The translations under genes and the position numbers were made by a program. This document shows positions 25,681 through 34,496 of a stretch of 64,000 nt of DNA, one piece after another; the stretch's first letter is position 1, and the number at the start of each line of letters is the position of its first letter. The stretch is from Cryobacterium melibiosiphilum (GTDB lineage: Bacteria; Actinomycetota; Actinomycetes; Actinomycetales; Microbacteriaceae), in the NCBI RefSeq assembly GCF_003602235.1, contig NZ_QZVS01000090.1, positions 62,001 to 126,000 of the forward strand. Reading direction: 5' to 3'. Under the pieces are notes generated by a model, which saw only the letters and a program-made list of their open reading frames with translations, had not been told where the DNA came from and did no database searches.

Positions 25681-26982
25681 TTAGATGACGATGCGCAGCG
25701 GTTCTTCGAGCAGCTTCGTCAGGTCGCGCAGGAACCCCGCGGCCACGGCCCCGTCGAGAACACGGTGGTCCACGGTGAGGGTGATCTTGACCTTGGGCAC
25801 GGCCACCAGCACGCCGTCCCGAATGACGGGCACGTCGGTCGCCGCGCCGATGGCCAGAATCGCGGCCTCCGGCGGGTTGAGCACGGCCGTGAACGAGTCG
25901 ATGCCGAACATTCCCAGGTTGCTGATCGAGAAGGTGCCGCCGGTCATGTCGGCCAGCCCGAGCGATCCGGTGCGCGCCTTGCCGGCCAGCGCCACACTCT
26001 CACCGGCGATCGTCGCGAGCGACTTGGTGTCGGTGTCGCGGATCACAGGAACCAACAGCCCGTCATCGGTCGCCACGGCGATGCCCACATTGACGTGCGG
26101 GTGACGCAGGATCGCGTCGCCACCCCAGGACGCGTTGACCTCGGGGTGCTGGCGCAGCGTGACGGCCGCGGCCCGCACGAACAGGTCGTTGATGCTGACC
26201 TTCTGACCGAGGGCCGCGAGCGAAACGTTGACCTCGGCGCGGAAGGCGACGAGACGTTCCACGTCGACCACACTGGTGAGGAAGAAGTGCGGAACGGCCT
26301 GGCTCTCGGTGAGGCGGCGCGCGGTGACCTTGCGAATCCGGCTGATGGCCACCACCTCGTCATCGGCTCCGGGGGTGATGACGGCCGCTGCCGGGGCAGC
26401 GGGAGCGACGACGGATGCGGCGGGTGCGGCAGGCTCAGCGGCCGTCCCGGCCTCGAGCTCCGTGATGCGCGCTTCGACGTCGGCGCGGGCGATCCGGCCC
26501 TGCGGGCCGGTCCCGGTGAGCGTTGCGATGTCGATGTTGTGCTCTTTGGCGATCTTGCGCGCGAGCGGCGAGGTGCGCAGATCCTTCGGAGCGACCGGAG
26601 CAGCGGCAGCCGGGACCGCCTCGGGCGCAGCGGGCGTCGCCGGGGCTTCCGCGGCCTTCTTCGTCGCCGGGGCGATCTTCGCGGGCGCCTCAGCGGCCGG
26701 AGCCTCGGCGGCGGGGGCTGCGGGGGCATCCGCTTCGACGATGTGGGTGCCATCTCCGATCACCGCGACGGCCTGGCCGATCGGCACGAGCGCGCCGGCC
26801 GGAACCAGCAACTGCTCGAGGATTCCGTCGTCGAAGGACTCCAGGTCCATCGTGGCCTTGTCGGTTTCGATTTCGGCGAGAACGTCACCCTTGTGGATGG
26901 TGTCGCCAACGTTCTTCAACCAGCGGCTGAGTTCGCCCTCTTCCATGGTGTCGGAGAGGCGGGGCATGATGACTTCAGGCAT
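25681..26982 (-). CDS. 2-oxoacid dehydrogenase E2 (dihydrolipoamide acetyltransferase)
   Basis: A 433-residue E2. One N-terminal lipoyl domain has the lipoylated Lys in EIETDKATMD (near residue 43). After a long Ala/Pro linker there is a peripheral subunit-binding domain (TSPLARKIAKEHNID, LTGTGPQGRIARADVEA). The catalytic domain ends with TLTVDHRVLDGAVAAGFL, with the active His and Asp. It transfers the acyl group from E1 to CoA. It is the last gene of the E1 alpha-E1 beta-E2 operon; the spacing to E1 beta is 8 bases. E3 is not in the window. Confidence 0.92.
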   Translation of the reverse strand: MPEVIMPRLSDTMEEGELSRWLKNVGDTIHKGDVLAEIETDKATMDLESFDDGILEQLLVPAGALVPIGQAVAVIGDGTHIVEADAPAAPAAEAPAAEAPAKIAPATKKAAEAPATPAAPEAVPAAAAPVAPKDLRTSPLARKIAKEHNIDIATLTGTGPQGRIARADVEARITELEAGTAAEPAAPAASVVAPAAPAAAVITPGADDEVVAISRIRKVTARRLTESQAVPHFFLTSVVDVERLVAFRAEVNVSLAALGQKVSINDLFVRAAAVTLRQHPEVNASWGGDAILRHPHVNVGIAVATDDGLLVPVIRDTDTKSLATIAGESVALAGKARTGSLGLADMTGGTFSISNLGMFGIDSFTAVLNPPEAAILAIGAATDVPVIRDGVLVAVPKVKITLTVDHRVLDGAVAAGFLRDLTKLLEEPLRIVI

Positions 26983-26990
26983 GAACGTTC

Positions 26991-28022
26991 CTACTTCTCG
27001 AGCGGTGCGACATTAAGGACCTCACGCACGACCTTGGCGAGTTCGGCGGCGTGGGGCAGCGCGGCGAGCTCAAGGGTCTTGGCGTAGGGCAGGGGAACCT
27101 CGGCGGCGGCGACACGGCGCACGGGGGCGTCGAGGAAGTCGAAGACACCCTCCCCGATCGTGGCCGAAATTTCGGCGCCGATTCCGTAGCTGAGCCAGTC
27201 GTCTTCGAAAACGACCGCGTGACCGGTCTTGCGCACGGAGGCGCAGATCGTTTCGCGGTCGAGCGGACGGAGGCTGCGCAGGTCGACGACCTCGATCGAG
27301 AGACCCTCCGCCTCGAGCTTGTGGGCAACCTCGAGGGCGGTCGTGGTGCCGCGGGAGTAGCTGACGATCGTGAGATCGGTGCCCTCCTTGACGACGGCGG
27401 CCTTGCCGATCTCGGCGATCTGTTCGCCGTCGGGCACCTCACCCTTGGAGCTGTACAGCGACAGGTTCTCGATGAAGATCACCGGGTCGTCGTCGCGGAT
27501 CGCGGCGGTGAGCAGCGCCTTCGCGTCGGCCGGCGTCGACGGCGCGAGCACCTTGAGACCGGGGATGTGCGCGAACCAGACCTCGAGGTTCTGCGAGTGC
27601 GTTGCAGCGAGCTGCTGGCCGCCGCCACCGGGCATGCGGATGACCATCGGCACGGCGACCTGGCCGCCGAACATGGAACGCATCTTGGCGGCGTGGTTCA
27701 CGATCTGGTCGATCGCGATCAGGCTGAAGTTGATCGTCATGATCTCGACGACCGGGCGCATGCCGATCATCGCGGCGCCGAGCGCGGCGCCGACGAATCC
27801 TTCTTCGGCGATCGGGGCGTCGACAACGCGGTCCGGGCCGAATTCGGTGAGCAATCCCGCGGTGATCTTGTAGGAGCCTTCGAAGACTCCGATTTCCTCG
27901 CCGATCAGAAAGACGTTCTCGTCGTGCAGAAGTTCGGCGCGCAGGGTCTCGTTGAGGGCCTGGCGGTAGGTGATGACGCGGGTGGCGGGCGGGTCAGTGA
28001 CCGGCGCGGCTTCGATACTCAT
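26991..28022 (-). CDS. 2-oxoacid dehydrogenase E1 beta subunit
   Basis: A 343-residue E1 beta. It has VFLIGEEIGVFEGSYKITAG, DRVVDAPIAEEGFVGAALGA, EIMTINFSLIAIDQIVNHAA and RMPGGGGQQLAATHSQNLE, typical of the TPP-binding beta chains of pyruvate or acetoin dehydrogenase. The gene overlaps the E1 alpha stop by four bases (start 28022 and alpha stop 28019). Whether the complex uses pyruvate or acetoin is not decided by sequence reading. Confidence 0.9.
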   Translation of the reverse strand: MSIEAAPVTDPPATRVITYRQALNETLRAELLHDENVFLIGEEIGVFEGSYKITAGLLTEFGPDRVVDAPIAEEGFVGAALGAAMIGMRPVVEIMTINFSLIAIDQIVNHAAKMRSMFGGQVAVPMVIRMPGGGGQQLAATHSQNLEVWFAHIPGLKVLAPSTPADAKALLTAAIRDDDPVIFIENLSLYSSKGEVPDGEQIAEIGKAAVVKEGTDLTIVSYSRGTTTALEVAHKLEAEGLSIEVVDLRSLRPLDRETICASVRKTGHAVVFEDDWLSYGIGAEISATIGEGVFDFLDAPVRRVAAAEVPLPYAKTLELAALPHAAELAKVVREVLNVAPLEK

Positions 28023-29095
28023 AGTGCTTCCATAACGGGGTCGCCGGGCAGAGCGGATGGCGCATTGGCCACGGGAGTCGCATACACGTACGCGAACAGG
28101 TCGGCAGGGTCGGGGTCGGGGCTCGCGTCACCGAACTCGACGGCGGCGTCGACGATGGCGTCGATCTCGGCGTCGATGGCGTCGGCCGCAGCATCGTCCA
28201 GGATGCCGGCCGCGATCAGCTGCGCACGGAAAACGGGCACCGGGTCGGACTTCTGGGCGATCGTGGTGTCCTCAGGCGAGCGGTAGCGCGCCGGGTCGAC
28301 GACCGAGTGCCCGCGCAGGCGGTAACACATCAGCTCGAGCAGCACGGGCTGGCGTTCGGTGCGGGCACGCTCGAGGGCGGCAGCCGCCGCGTCACGAACC
28401 GCGAGCACGTCATCGCCGTCGACCCGGATGCCGGGGATGCGGTACGACGCGCCGCGCTTGTACAGGTCGGGTTCGGCCGAGGCGGCTTCGACGGTGGTGC
28501 CCATGCCGAGGCGGTTGTTGACGATCACGTAGACGATCGGCAGGTTCCACAGTCCGGCGAGGTTGAGCGCTTCGTGGAAGGCGCCGATGTTCGTCGTGCC
28601 GTCGCCGAGCAGGCACATGACCGCGTCGGAGTCCGGTCCGGATGCCTGCTTCTGCTTGATCGCCAGGGCGACGCCGGTGGCCGGGGGAATCTGCCCGCCG
28701 ACGATGCCGTAGCCGCCGAAAAGGCGCGCCTGGCTGTCGAACATGTGCATCGAACCGCCGCGACCGCCGGACACGCCGGTGGTCTTGCCGAACAGCTCGG
28801 CCATGACCCGTCCGGGTTCGAGGTCGCGCATCAGCGCGTAGCCGTGATCCCGGTAGCCGGTGAAGAGGTAGTCGCCCGTGTTAATGGCGGCCATCAGGCC
28901 GACCACGGTCGCTTCCTCTCCCAGATTCAGGTGGCAGTAGCCGCCGATCTTCGCTCGCGCGTACATCTCACTCGATCGCAACTCGAAGTTGCGAATGAGC
29001 GACATGCTTCGGTAATACCCTCGCAGAACATCCGCGGGAGTATCGCCCGGGAATGCCTGCACTTCAGCTGTTCGTGCACGGGTTTTGGCCGCCAT
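28019..29095 (-). CDS. 2-oxoacid dehydrogenase E1 alpha subunit
   Basis: A 358-residue E1 alpha with the thiamine diphosphate motif GDGTTNIGAFHEALNLAGLW ending in VNN, and the phosphorylation-loop-like region YRLRGHSVVDPARYRSPED. The start MAAKTRARTAEVQAFPGD at 29095 opens the operon. Two-subunit E1 enzymes of this type are less usual than the large AceE in Actinobacteria, so the operon could serve pyruvate, acetoin or a branched 2-oxoacid. No regulator sits beside it. Confidence 0.9.
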   Translation of the reverse strand: MAAKTRARTAEVQAFPGDTPADVLRGYYRSMSLIRNFELRSSEMYARAKIGGYCHLNLGEEATVVGLMAAINTGDYLFTGYRDHGYALMRDLEPGRVMAELFGKTTGVSGGRGGSMHMFDSQARLFGGYGIVGGQIPPATGVALAIKQKQASGPDSDAVMCLLGDGTTNIGAFHEALNLAGLWNLPIVYVIVNNRLGMGTTVEAASAEPDLYKRGASYRIPGIRVDGDDVLAVRDAAAAALERARTERQPVLLELMCYRLRGHSVVDPARYRSPEDTTIAQKSDPVPVFRAQLIAAGILDDAAADAIDAEIDAIVDAAVEFGDASPDPDPADLFAYVYATPVANAPSALPGDPVMEAL

Positions 29096-29212
29096 GAATC
29101 CGCCTCGCTTCCGACATAATGTCTCCGAAAAGCTTACGCCGAATACTTGCCTAACAAGTACACGCGTTGCATGCGCAGAGCGTCAACGCAAGCCGACGAT
29201 GGCGAACCACGA

Positions 29213-29247
29213 GGAAAAGGGCCGAGCCGCGGGTGCGACTCAGCCCT
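29213..29247 (-). terminator. Terminator of the BCCT transporter gene
   Basis: On the minus strand AGGGCTGAG and CTCGGCCCT form a stem, with the inner GTCGCACCCGCGG loop, followed by TTTTCC. It lies 27 bases past the transporter stop. One mismatch in the stem. Confidence 0.7.
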
Positions 29248-29273
29248 GATCATCCGCTGTGAGGCGGTTGAAC

Positions 29274-31073
29274 CTAGACCTGCGGGGGCTGCTTGCGACC
29301 GAGGCGCCAGCGTTTTTTCGCGTCGTCTGCCGTGCCGTCGGACAGTGCTGCGTCGGACAGCGTTGCATCGGCGAGGGCCGCATTGATGCGGTCATCGACC
29401 TGGTCACCGAAGTGCTCGTCGAAGTTCTCCTCGAGGTGCTCGGTGACCTTCTCGCCGATGCGGCGCGAGAGCTCGTTCTTGCGGGCACGACGTTCGGCCC
29501 GCACGAGAACCTGGTGTTCGGCGTTGAGCGCCTTGTACGTGGCGATACACATGCCGATCATGACGATGCTCACGGGGATGGCAGTGAGGATCGCGCCGGT
29601 CTGCAGCGCGGCCAGGCCGCCGGCCAGCAGCAGCGCGATCGCGACGAGTCCGCCGAGGCTCGCCCACATGATGCGGCTCCACTTGGGCGGGTTGGTGTCG
29701 CCACCGGAGGCGAGCATGTCGATCACGAGCGAGCCGGAGTCGGCCGAGGTGATGAAGAAGATCGCCACCACCAGCACCGCGAGCACCGAAAGGATCGCGC
29801 CGAAGGGCAGGCTGCCGAGGAAGTTGAACAGCACGTTTTCGGGGATGATGCCGACCTCGGGGTCGAAGAGTCCGCCGCCGTCACCCTCCCAGGCCTGGCG
29901 GATGGCGCTGCCACCCATGACCGCAAACCACACGAAGGTGACCAGGGTCGGAACGAGCAGCACGCCGGCGATGAACTGGCGCACCGTACGGCCGCGGGAG
30001 ATGCGCGCGATGAACACGCCCACGAACGGGGCCCAGGAGATCCACCAGCCCCAGTAGAAGACCGTCCAGGCACCCTGGAAGTCGAGTCCCGCATCGCCGG
30101 TGAACGCTCCGGTGTCAAAGGTGAGTCCGACGACGTTCTGGAAGTACCCGCCGATCGACTGCACGAGCAGGCGCAGCAGGTACATCGTGGGGCCGAGCAA
30201 CAGCACGGCGACGAGCAACAGGCCGGCCATGCCGAGGTTGATGTTGGAGAGCCACTTGATGCCCTTGCCGACACCACTGACCACCGAGGCGGTTGCGATG
30301 ATGGTGATGACGACGATGAGAATCACGAGCAGGGTGTTGGTGACCTCGCCGACAACGCCGAGGTAGCTGAGTCCGGCGGCGATCTGCTTGACGCCGAGGC
30401 CGAGGGAGGTGGCGACACCGAACAGCGTGCCGACGATCGCGATGACGTCGATCGCATCGCCCAGGCGACCCTTGACGCGGCGGGTGCCGAGCAGCGGCTC
30501 GAGGGCCCAGCGGATGGACACCGGCCGGCCCTTGCGGTGGATGGAGTAGGCGAGGGCCAGGCCGACGACGGCGTAGATGGCCCACGCGTGGAAGCCCCAG
30601 TGCAGGAACGTCTGCGACATTGCCGCGGATGCGAGATCGGCGGAGTCTCCCTCGACACCGGGCTTCGGGGTGACGAAGAAGGTCAGGGGCTCGGAGGCTC
30701 CCCAAAAGACGAGGCCGATGCCCATTCCGGCAGCGAAAAGCATGGCGAACCAGCTCATGATGCCGAACTCGGGTTCGTCGTCGTCTTTGCCGAGTTTGAT
30801 GTCGCCGAAGCGACTCAGGCCCATCCAGATGGCGAAGACCACAAAGGCGGCGACGATCACGACGTAGTACGGGCCGAGGCCGGCAACGACCCAGCCCTGG
30901 AGCAGGGCCAGCACGCTGCCGGTGCGCACCGGGAAGGCGATGGCGACGATGACCACGGCGAGGATGATGCCGAGGGCCGGGTAGAAGACCCGCGGTGCGG
31001 GCACGGCGAACCGTTTACGGGGTGCGGGAGGGTCGGATTCGACCGCCGGCAACGCGTCGGGAAGAGCGCTCAT
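29274..31073 (-). CDS. BCCT-family betaine/choline/carnitine transporter
   Basis: A 599-residue inner-membrane symporter with about twelve transmembrane segments. FAAGMGIGLVFWGASEPL is the family signature that includes the Na+ site, and SWAPFVGVFIARISRGRTVR is the helix-8 region. The C-terminal tail is long, basic then acidic (RAERRARKNELSRRIGEK, EHLEENFDEHFGDQVDDR) and may sense osmolarity as in BetP. ATG 31073 is taken as start; the frame upstream is open but not family-like. Glycine betaine is the likeliest substrate. Confidence 0.92.
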   Translation of the reverse strand: MSALPDALPAVESDPPAPRKRFAVPAPRVFYPALGIILAVVIVAIAFPVRTGSVLALLQGWVVAGLGPYYVVIVAAFVVFAIWMGLSRFGDIKLGKDDDEPEFGIMSWFAMLFAAGMGIGLVFWGASEPLTFFVTPKPGVEGDSADLASAAMSQTFLHWGFHAWAIYAVVGLALAYSIHRKGRPVSIRWALEPLLGTRRVKGRLGDAIDVIAIVGTLFGVATSLGLGVKQIAAGLSYLGVVGEVTNTLLVILIVVITIIATASVVSGVGKGIKWLSNINLGMAGLLLVAVLLLGPTMYLLRLLVQSIGGYFQNVVGLTFDTGAFTGDAGLDFQGAWTVFYWGWWISWAPFVGVFIARISRGRTVRQFIAGVLLVPTLVTFVWFAVMGGSAIRQAWEGDGGGLFDPEVGIIPENVLFNFLGSLPFGAILSVLAVLVVAIFFITSADSGSLVIDMLASGGDTNPPKWSRIMWASLGGLVAIALLLAGGLAALQTGAILTAIPVSIVMIGMCIATYKALNAEHQVLVRAERRARKNELSRRIGEKVTEHLEENFDEHFGDQVDDRINAALADATLSDAALSDGTADDAKKRWRLGRKQPPQV

Positions 31074-31217
31074 AGTGGAGCTTTCTGGTAGAGCGGGAGC
31101 GCAACAGACCCGAATCGGCCAGCTAGATGGCTGCACGTCCAATGGGCAAAGGACTAGTGTACCCCAAGCTAGGGGCAATCACGGGCTCAGGCCTCTGGGA
31201 CGTGCAACGATGAAGCC

Positions 31218-31658
31218 ATGAACATCGACGGCACGGGTCATGAGAACGACGCCCAGATCCACATTCTGACCGAAGACGAGTGTTGGGAGGCGCTCCTCTC
31301 CAGCAGCCTGGGCCGCCTCGCGGTGAGCGTGGGCGGCAACCCCGAGATCTTCCCGGTCAACTTCATCGCGGTCGACCGTCGCTTGCTGTTCCGCACCTCC
31401 CCCGGCACCAAGCTGGTCGAACTGACGGTCAACAACCGGGTGGCCTTCGAGACCGATGGCGTGGGTCGTGACGAGGCCTGGAGCGTGGTGATCAAGGGCG
31501 TCGCGTCGATTCTCGAACGCCAGCTGGACATCGACACGGCCGACATGCTGCCGCTCCGCCCGCTCATCCCCACGGTGAAGCACATCTACGTCGAGATCAA
31601 GCCCACGGAGCTGACCGGCCGACGTTTCCACCTCGGTCCGGAGCCGCTGCACTCCTAG
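31218..31658 (+). CDS. Pyridoxamine 5'-phosphate oxidase-like flavin-binding protein
   Basis: A 146-residue single-domain split-barrel protein: ILTEDECWEALLSSSLGRLA, VNFIAVDRRLLFRTSPGTKL and NRVAFETDGVGRDEAWSVVI are typical of the Pyridox_ox_2 group, which bind FMN, F420 or heme. The substrate is unknown. The ATG at 31218 is well placed. It is divergent from the BCCT gene. Confidence 0.88.
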   Translation: MNIDGTGHENDAQIHILTEDECWEALLSSSLGRLAVSVGGNPEIFPVNFIAVDRRLLFRTSPGTKLVELTVNNRVAFETDGVGRDEAWSVVIKGVASILERQLDIDTADMLPLRPLIPTVKHIYVEIKPTELTGRRFHLGPEPLHS

Positions 31659-31667
31659 AAAGCGCTG

Positions 31668-32084
31668 CTACACATCGGCGGTCTGCAGGCGCAGGACATG
31701 CAGCAGGGCCGTCGCGTAGGCATCCACTGCGCTGGATGCGGTGAATTCGGTGCGCCTGCCGCTCAGGTCGAGCTCGACCCGGTACCCGACCGGAGTGACG
31801 CGTTTCAGGCCATGGAAGGCCTCACCCAACAGGGTGCGCAGCTGGTCTTCCCTCGGCAGCCAGAGCGCGTGTTCGACGGCGAGCGAGTCGAGAGCCCACT
31901 CGGTTGTACCGTTGAAGCCGAGAATCGTACCGGTGTCGAATTCGTGGGGCTCGATCGTCATGTCGCTGACGTGGAACACGTCGCTATCGAGGTCGGGGCG
32001 TTCGATGCGGAAGGCGTCACCGGAGACTGGGCGCCACGCCAGTCCGGCCGAACGCAGGGACCGGGCAATATCGGTGGTGATCAT
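31668..32084 (-). CDS. Hypothetical protein (sometimes mislabelled CpaE-like)
   Basis: A 138-residue protein conserved in related genera: LRSAGLAWRPVSGDAFRIER, FHVSDMTIEPHEFDTGTILG, FNGTTEWALDSLAVEHALW, LPREDQLRTLLGEAF. Relatives are often named pilus assembly protein CpaE in databases, but no P-loop is present, so that name is doubtful. The function is unknown. It is convergent with the preceding oxidase-like gene and only 9 bases away. Confidence 0.8.
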   Translation of the reverse strand: MITTDIARSLRSAGLAWRPVSGDAFRIERPDLDSDVFHVSDMTIEPHEFDTGTILGFNGTTEWALDSLAVEHALWLPREDQLRTLLGEAFHGLKRVTPVGYRVELDLSGRRTEFTASSAVDAYATALLHVLRLQTADV

Positions 32085-32201
32085 GGATCATTATCTGCGC
32101 GAGAGTACCGTGGTAGCCAGAGCCACTGCGGAATATCCGCGACAATTCAGGCGGATCGTCGAGTCGACCAGAAAGTTGGGTGAGCCACGCTCAATCTCAC
32201 G

Positions 32202-32420
32202 GTGCACGTCAAACCCGGCAGCCGCAAGGGTCCGCTCGTCGTCAACGACGAAGACGCGGATGATTCGGTGACCGTTTTTCTGCAGCAGCGCGCCGTTGAG
32301 GGCGCCGCCAACGATGCCCTGGTCAAGATCCTCGCCCAGCATTTCGGTGTGGCCAAGAGGGACGTCGACATCGTTCGCGGGCACGCGTCGCGCATCAAAC
32401 ACGTGAGGATCGACCGCTGA
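32202..32420 (+). CDS. DUF167 (YggU-like) protein
   Basis: A 72-residue protein of the DUF167/YggU fold: VHVKPGSRKGPLV, VFLQQRAVEGAANDALVKIL and KRDVDIVRGHASRIKHVRID. The GTG at 32202 is the only workable start because an in-frame stop lies at 32181. Function is unknown in the whole family. The gene ends inside a perfect inverted repeat. Confidence 0.85.
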   Translation: MHVKPGSRKGPLVVNDEDADDSVTVFLQQRAVEGAANDALVKILAQHFGVAKRDVDIVRGHASRIKHVRIDR

Positions 32421-32440
32421 GCGCGGCCGATCCTCACGTG
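32400..32440. terminator. Inverted repeat between DUF167 gene and fkbP
   Basis: Arms CACGTGAGGATCG (32400-32412) and CGATCCTCACGTG (32428-32440) are perfect over 13 bp with a 15-nt loop. The left arm lies inside the last codons of the DUF167 gene. No U tract follows, so it may stop transcription only weakly from either side. Confidence 0.55.
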
Positions 32441-32462
32441 TGGCGCGTGCCTGTCCGGGTGG

Positions 32463-32834
32463 TTAGCTGACGCCGCGCAGGTCGATGATGAAGACCAGGG
32501 TCTGGCCGGAGAGGCGGTGGCCCGAACCGGCGGGGCCGTAAGCCAGGTGCGGCGGCACGACGAGCTTGCGACGGCCGCCGACCTTCATGCCGGGAATGCC
32601 CTGCTGCCAACCGGCGATGAGGGACGTGAGCGGAAAGTTGATGGTCTGGCCGCGGCTCCAGGAGGAGTCGAATTCCTCACCGGACTCATACTCGACACCG
32701 AGGTAGTGCACGTCGACGGTCGCGCCGGCGAGGGCTTCGGCGCCGTCACCTTCGACAATGTCGACGATTTCCAGCTGTTCGGGCGCGGGGCCCTCCGGGA
32801 AGTCGATTTCGGGCTTGGCATTGAGATCTGTCAT
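32463..32834 (-). CDS. FKBP-type peptidyl-prolyl isomerase
   Basis: A 123-residue single-domain FKBP: VDVHYLGVEYESGEEFDSSW, INFPLTSLIAGWQQGIPGMK, RKLVVPPHLAYGPAGSGHRL and LVFIIDLRGV. The active-site aromatics and the Asp of the drug-binding pocket are in place. ATG 32834 is preferred over one four codons upstream because a GGATAGGGGG stretch precedes it. No signal peptide, so cytoplasmic. Confidence 0.93.
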   Translation of the reverse strand: MTDLNAKPEIDFPEGPAPEQLEIVDIVEGDGAEALAGATVDVHYLGVEYESGEEFDSSWSRGQTINFPLTSLIAGWQQGIPGMKVGGRRKLVVPPHLAYGPAGSGHRLSGQTLVFIIDLRGVS

Positions 32835-32879
32835 CCCCCTATCCAAGCGGATTTCGCGCGTTCGCGCAGCCGTGATCGC

Positions 32880-34364
32880 TCAGGGCGTGATCGTGTGTGT
32901 GGCGATGATGCGCTCGATGACGTCGAACATCGTGCCCGGATTGAGCAGGCCATGGGGGTCGAAGACCGCTTTGAGACGGCGCTGCAGGTCGATGTTCGTC
33001 TCGCCGAGCTCGTCACGGAGCCAGCGGCGTTTGAGCACGCCCACCCCGTGCTCCCCCGTCAGCGTGCCGCCGAGGCGCAGGGCCGCCCGGAACATCTCGT
33101 CGGCGGCGGCCCACACCTCCTCCGGGATCGTGGGGTCCGGTTCGGCCGCACCATCGGCATCCGTTTCGACGCGGTGCGAAACGATGAAGTTGGGGTGCAG
33201 GTTGCCGTCGCCGGCGTGCGCCACCGTCGGGATGGCGATTCCGGTGCGGGCCGAGATCTCCGCGATGACGTCGAACATCTCCGCCATCCGGGAGCGTGGA
33301 ACGCAGATGTCTTCGATCAGCACGGTTCCGTGCGCGGCCAGGGCGGGGTGCATCGCCCGGCGAATGGCGAGCAGGCGATCGGCCGCCAGCGGGTCGGACT
33401 CCATCCGCGCGTCACCGCCGGCGGCGCGCAGCACCGCGAGAGCCTGCTCCGCCTCGGTCAGTGCCGCCGGACGATCCGTTTGCAGCAGCAGGAACGCGCC
33501 GCCCGTGGGCAGCCCGGCCGTTGCCTCCGCGCCGAGGTAGCGGCGAATGAAACCGAGGGCGACGGGGTCGAGCAGTTCCATGACTGCGGGACGCAGCCGG
33601 CCGGCGGTGATGAGAGCGGATGCCGCCGCACCGGCCGCGACAGAGGGAAAGATCGCGCCAATGGTCACGGTCTGCCCCGTCATGATCGGCCGAACCTTCA
33701 CGACCGCCTCGACGATCACGCCGAGGGTACCCTCCGAGCCGGTCAACAGCGCCGTGAGATCGTAGCCGGTCACGCCCTTCACCGTTCGCCGGCCGGTGCG
33801 CAGCAGGCTGCCGTCGGCCAGAACGACGGTCAGCCCGAGCACGGCTTCGCGGGTGACCCCGTATTTCGCACAGAGCAGGCCGCCGGCGTTCGTGGCGATG
33901 TTGCCGCCGATCGTCGAGATCGCCTTGCTGGCCGGATCGGGTGCGAACCACAGGCCGTGCGCGGCGAGGGCATCGTTCAGGTGCTGGTTGATGACGCCCG
34001 GCTCAACGACGGCGAGTTCGTCGTCGGGGTTGATTTCGAGGATGCGGTCCATCGCCGCCAGGCCCAGCACGATCGACCCGTCGGTGCCGCAGGCGCCGCC
34101 GGCGAGGCCGGTGCCGGCACCGCGCGTGACGACCGGCACCCGGAATTCGGTGGCGATGCGCAGGGCCACCTGCACGTCGGCCACCGAGCGCGCAGTCACG
34201 ACGGCAAGCGGCACGCCCGGCGCCTGCCATCCCGATTTGTCGAAGCGGGCCGCGGCGAGCGCGGCCGCATCGACCGTGACCGCGGCGCCCAGCTCGGCGT
34301 GCAGGCGGCGCAGGGCCTGGTCTGCGGAGGCTGGATGGGTATCGGCCGGTGACGATGCTGTCAT
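32880..34364 (-). CDS. FAD-linked oxidase, glycolate oxidase GlcD-like
   Basis: A 494-residue oxidase with the VAO-type FAD fold. [20 protein letters not shown] and [18 protein letters not shown] bind [20 protein letters not shown] and [12 protein letters not shown] are active-site motifs. GlcD oxidises glycolate or D-lactate. GlcE and GlcF partners are absent here, so it may act alone, as many D-lactate dehydrogenases do. ATG 34364 is chosen; the upstream extension is compositionally odd. Confidence 0.9.
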   Translation of the reverse strand: MTASSPADTHPASADQALRRLHAELGAAVTVDAAALAAARFDKSGWQAPGVPLAVVTARSVADVQVALRIATEFRVPVVTRGAGTGLAGGACGTDGSIVLGLAAMDRILEINPDDELAVVEPGVINQHLNDALAAHGLWFAPDPASKAISTIGGNIATNAGGLLCAKYGVTREAVLGLTVVLADGSLLRTGRRTVKGVTGYDLTALLTGSEGTLGVIVEAVVKVRPIMTGQTVTIGAIFPSVAAGAAASALITAGRLRPAVMELLDPVALGFIRRYLGAEATAGLPTGGAFLLLQTDRPAALTEAEQALAVLRAAGGDARMESDPLAADRLLAIRRAMHPALAAHGTVLIEDICVPRSRMAEMFDVIAEISARTGIAIPTVAHAGDGNLHPNFIVSHRVETDADGAAEPDPTIPEEVWAAADEMFRAALRLGGTLTGEHGVGVLKRRWLRDELGETNIDLQRRLKAVFDPHGLLNPGTMFDVIERIIATHTITP

Positions 34365-34496
34365 GGCTTCCACACTACTGAGCGCGGCCCTGCCCGGCAC
34401 CGGGCGGCTACACTCGGCACCGCACGGCCTCGTCCGGCACCGCACGGTGTCCGATTTCCGCTACCCGCGGGCGGCGGCCCGTGGCAGGCTGGGACG

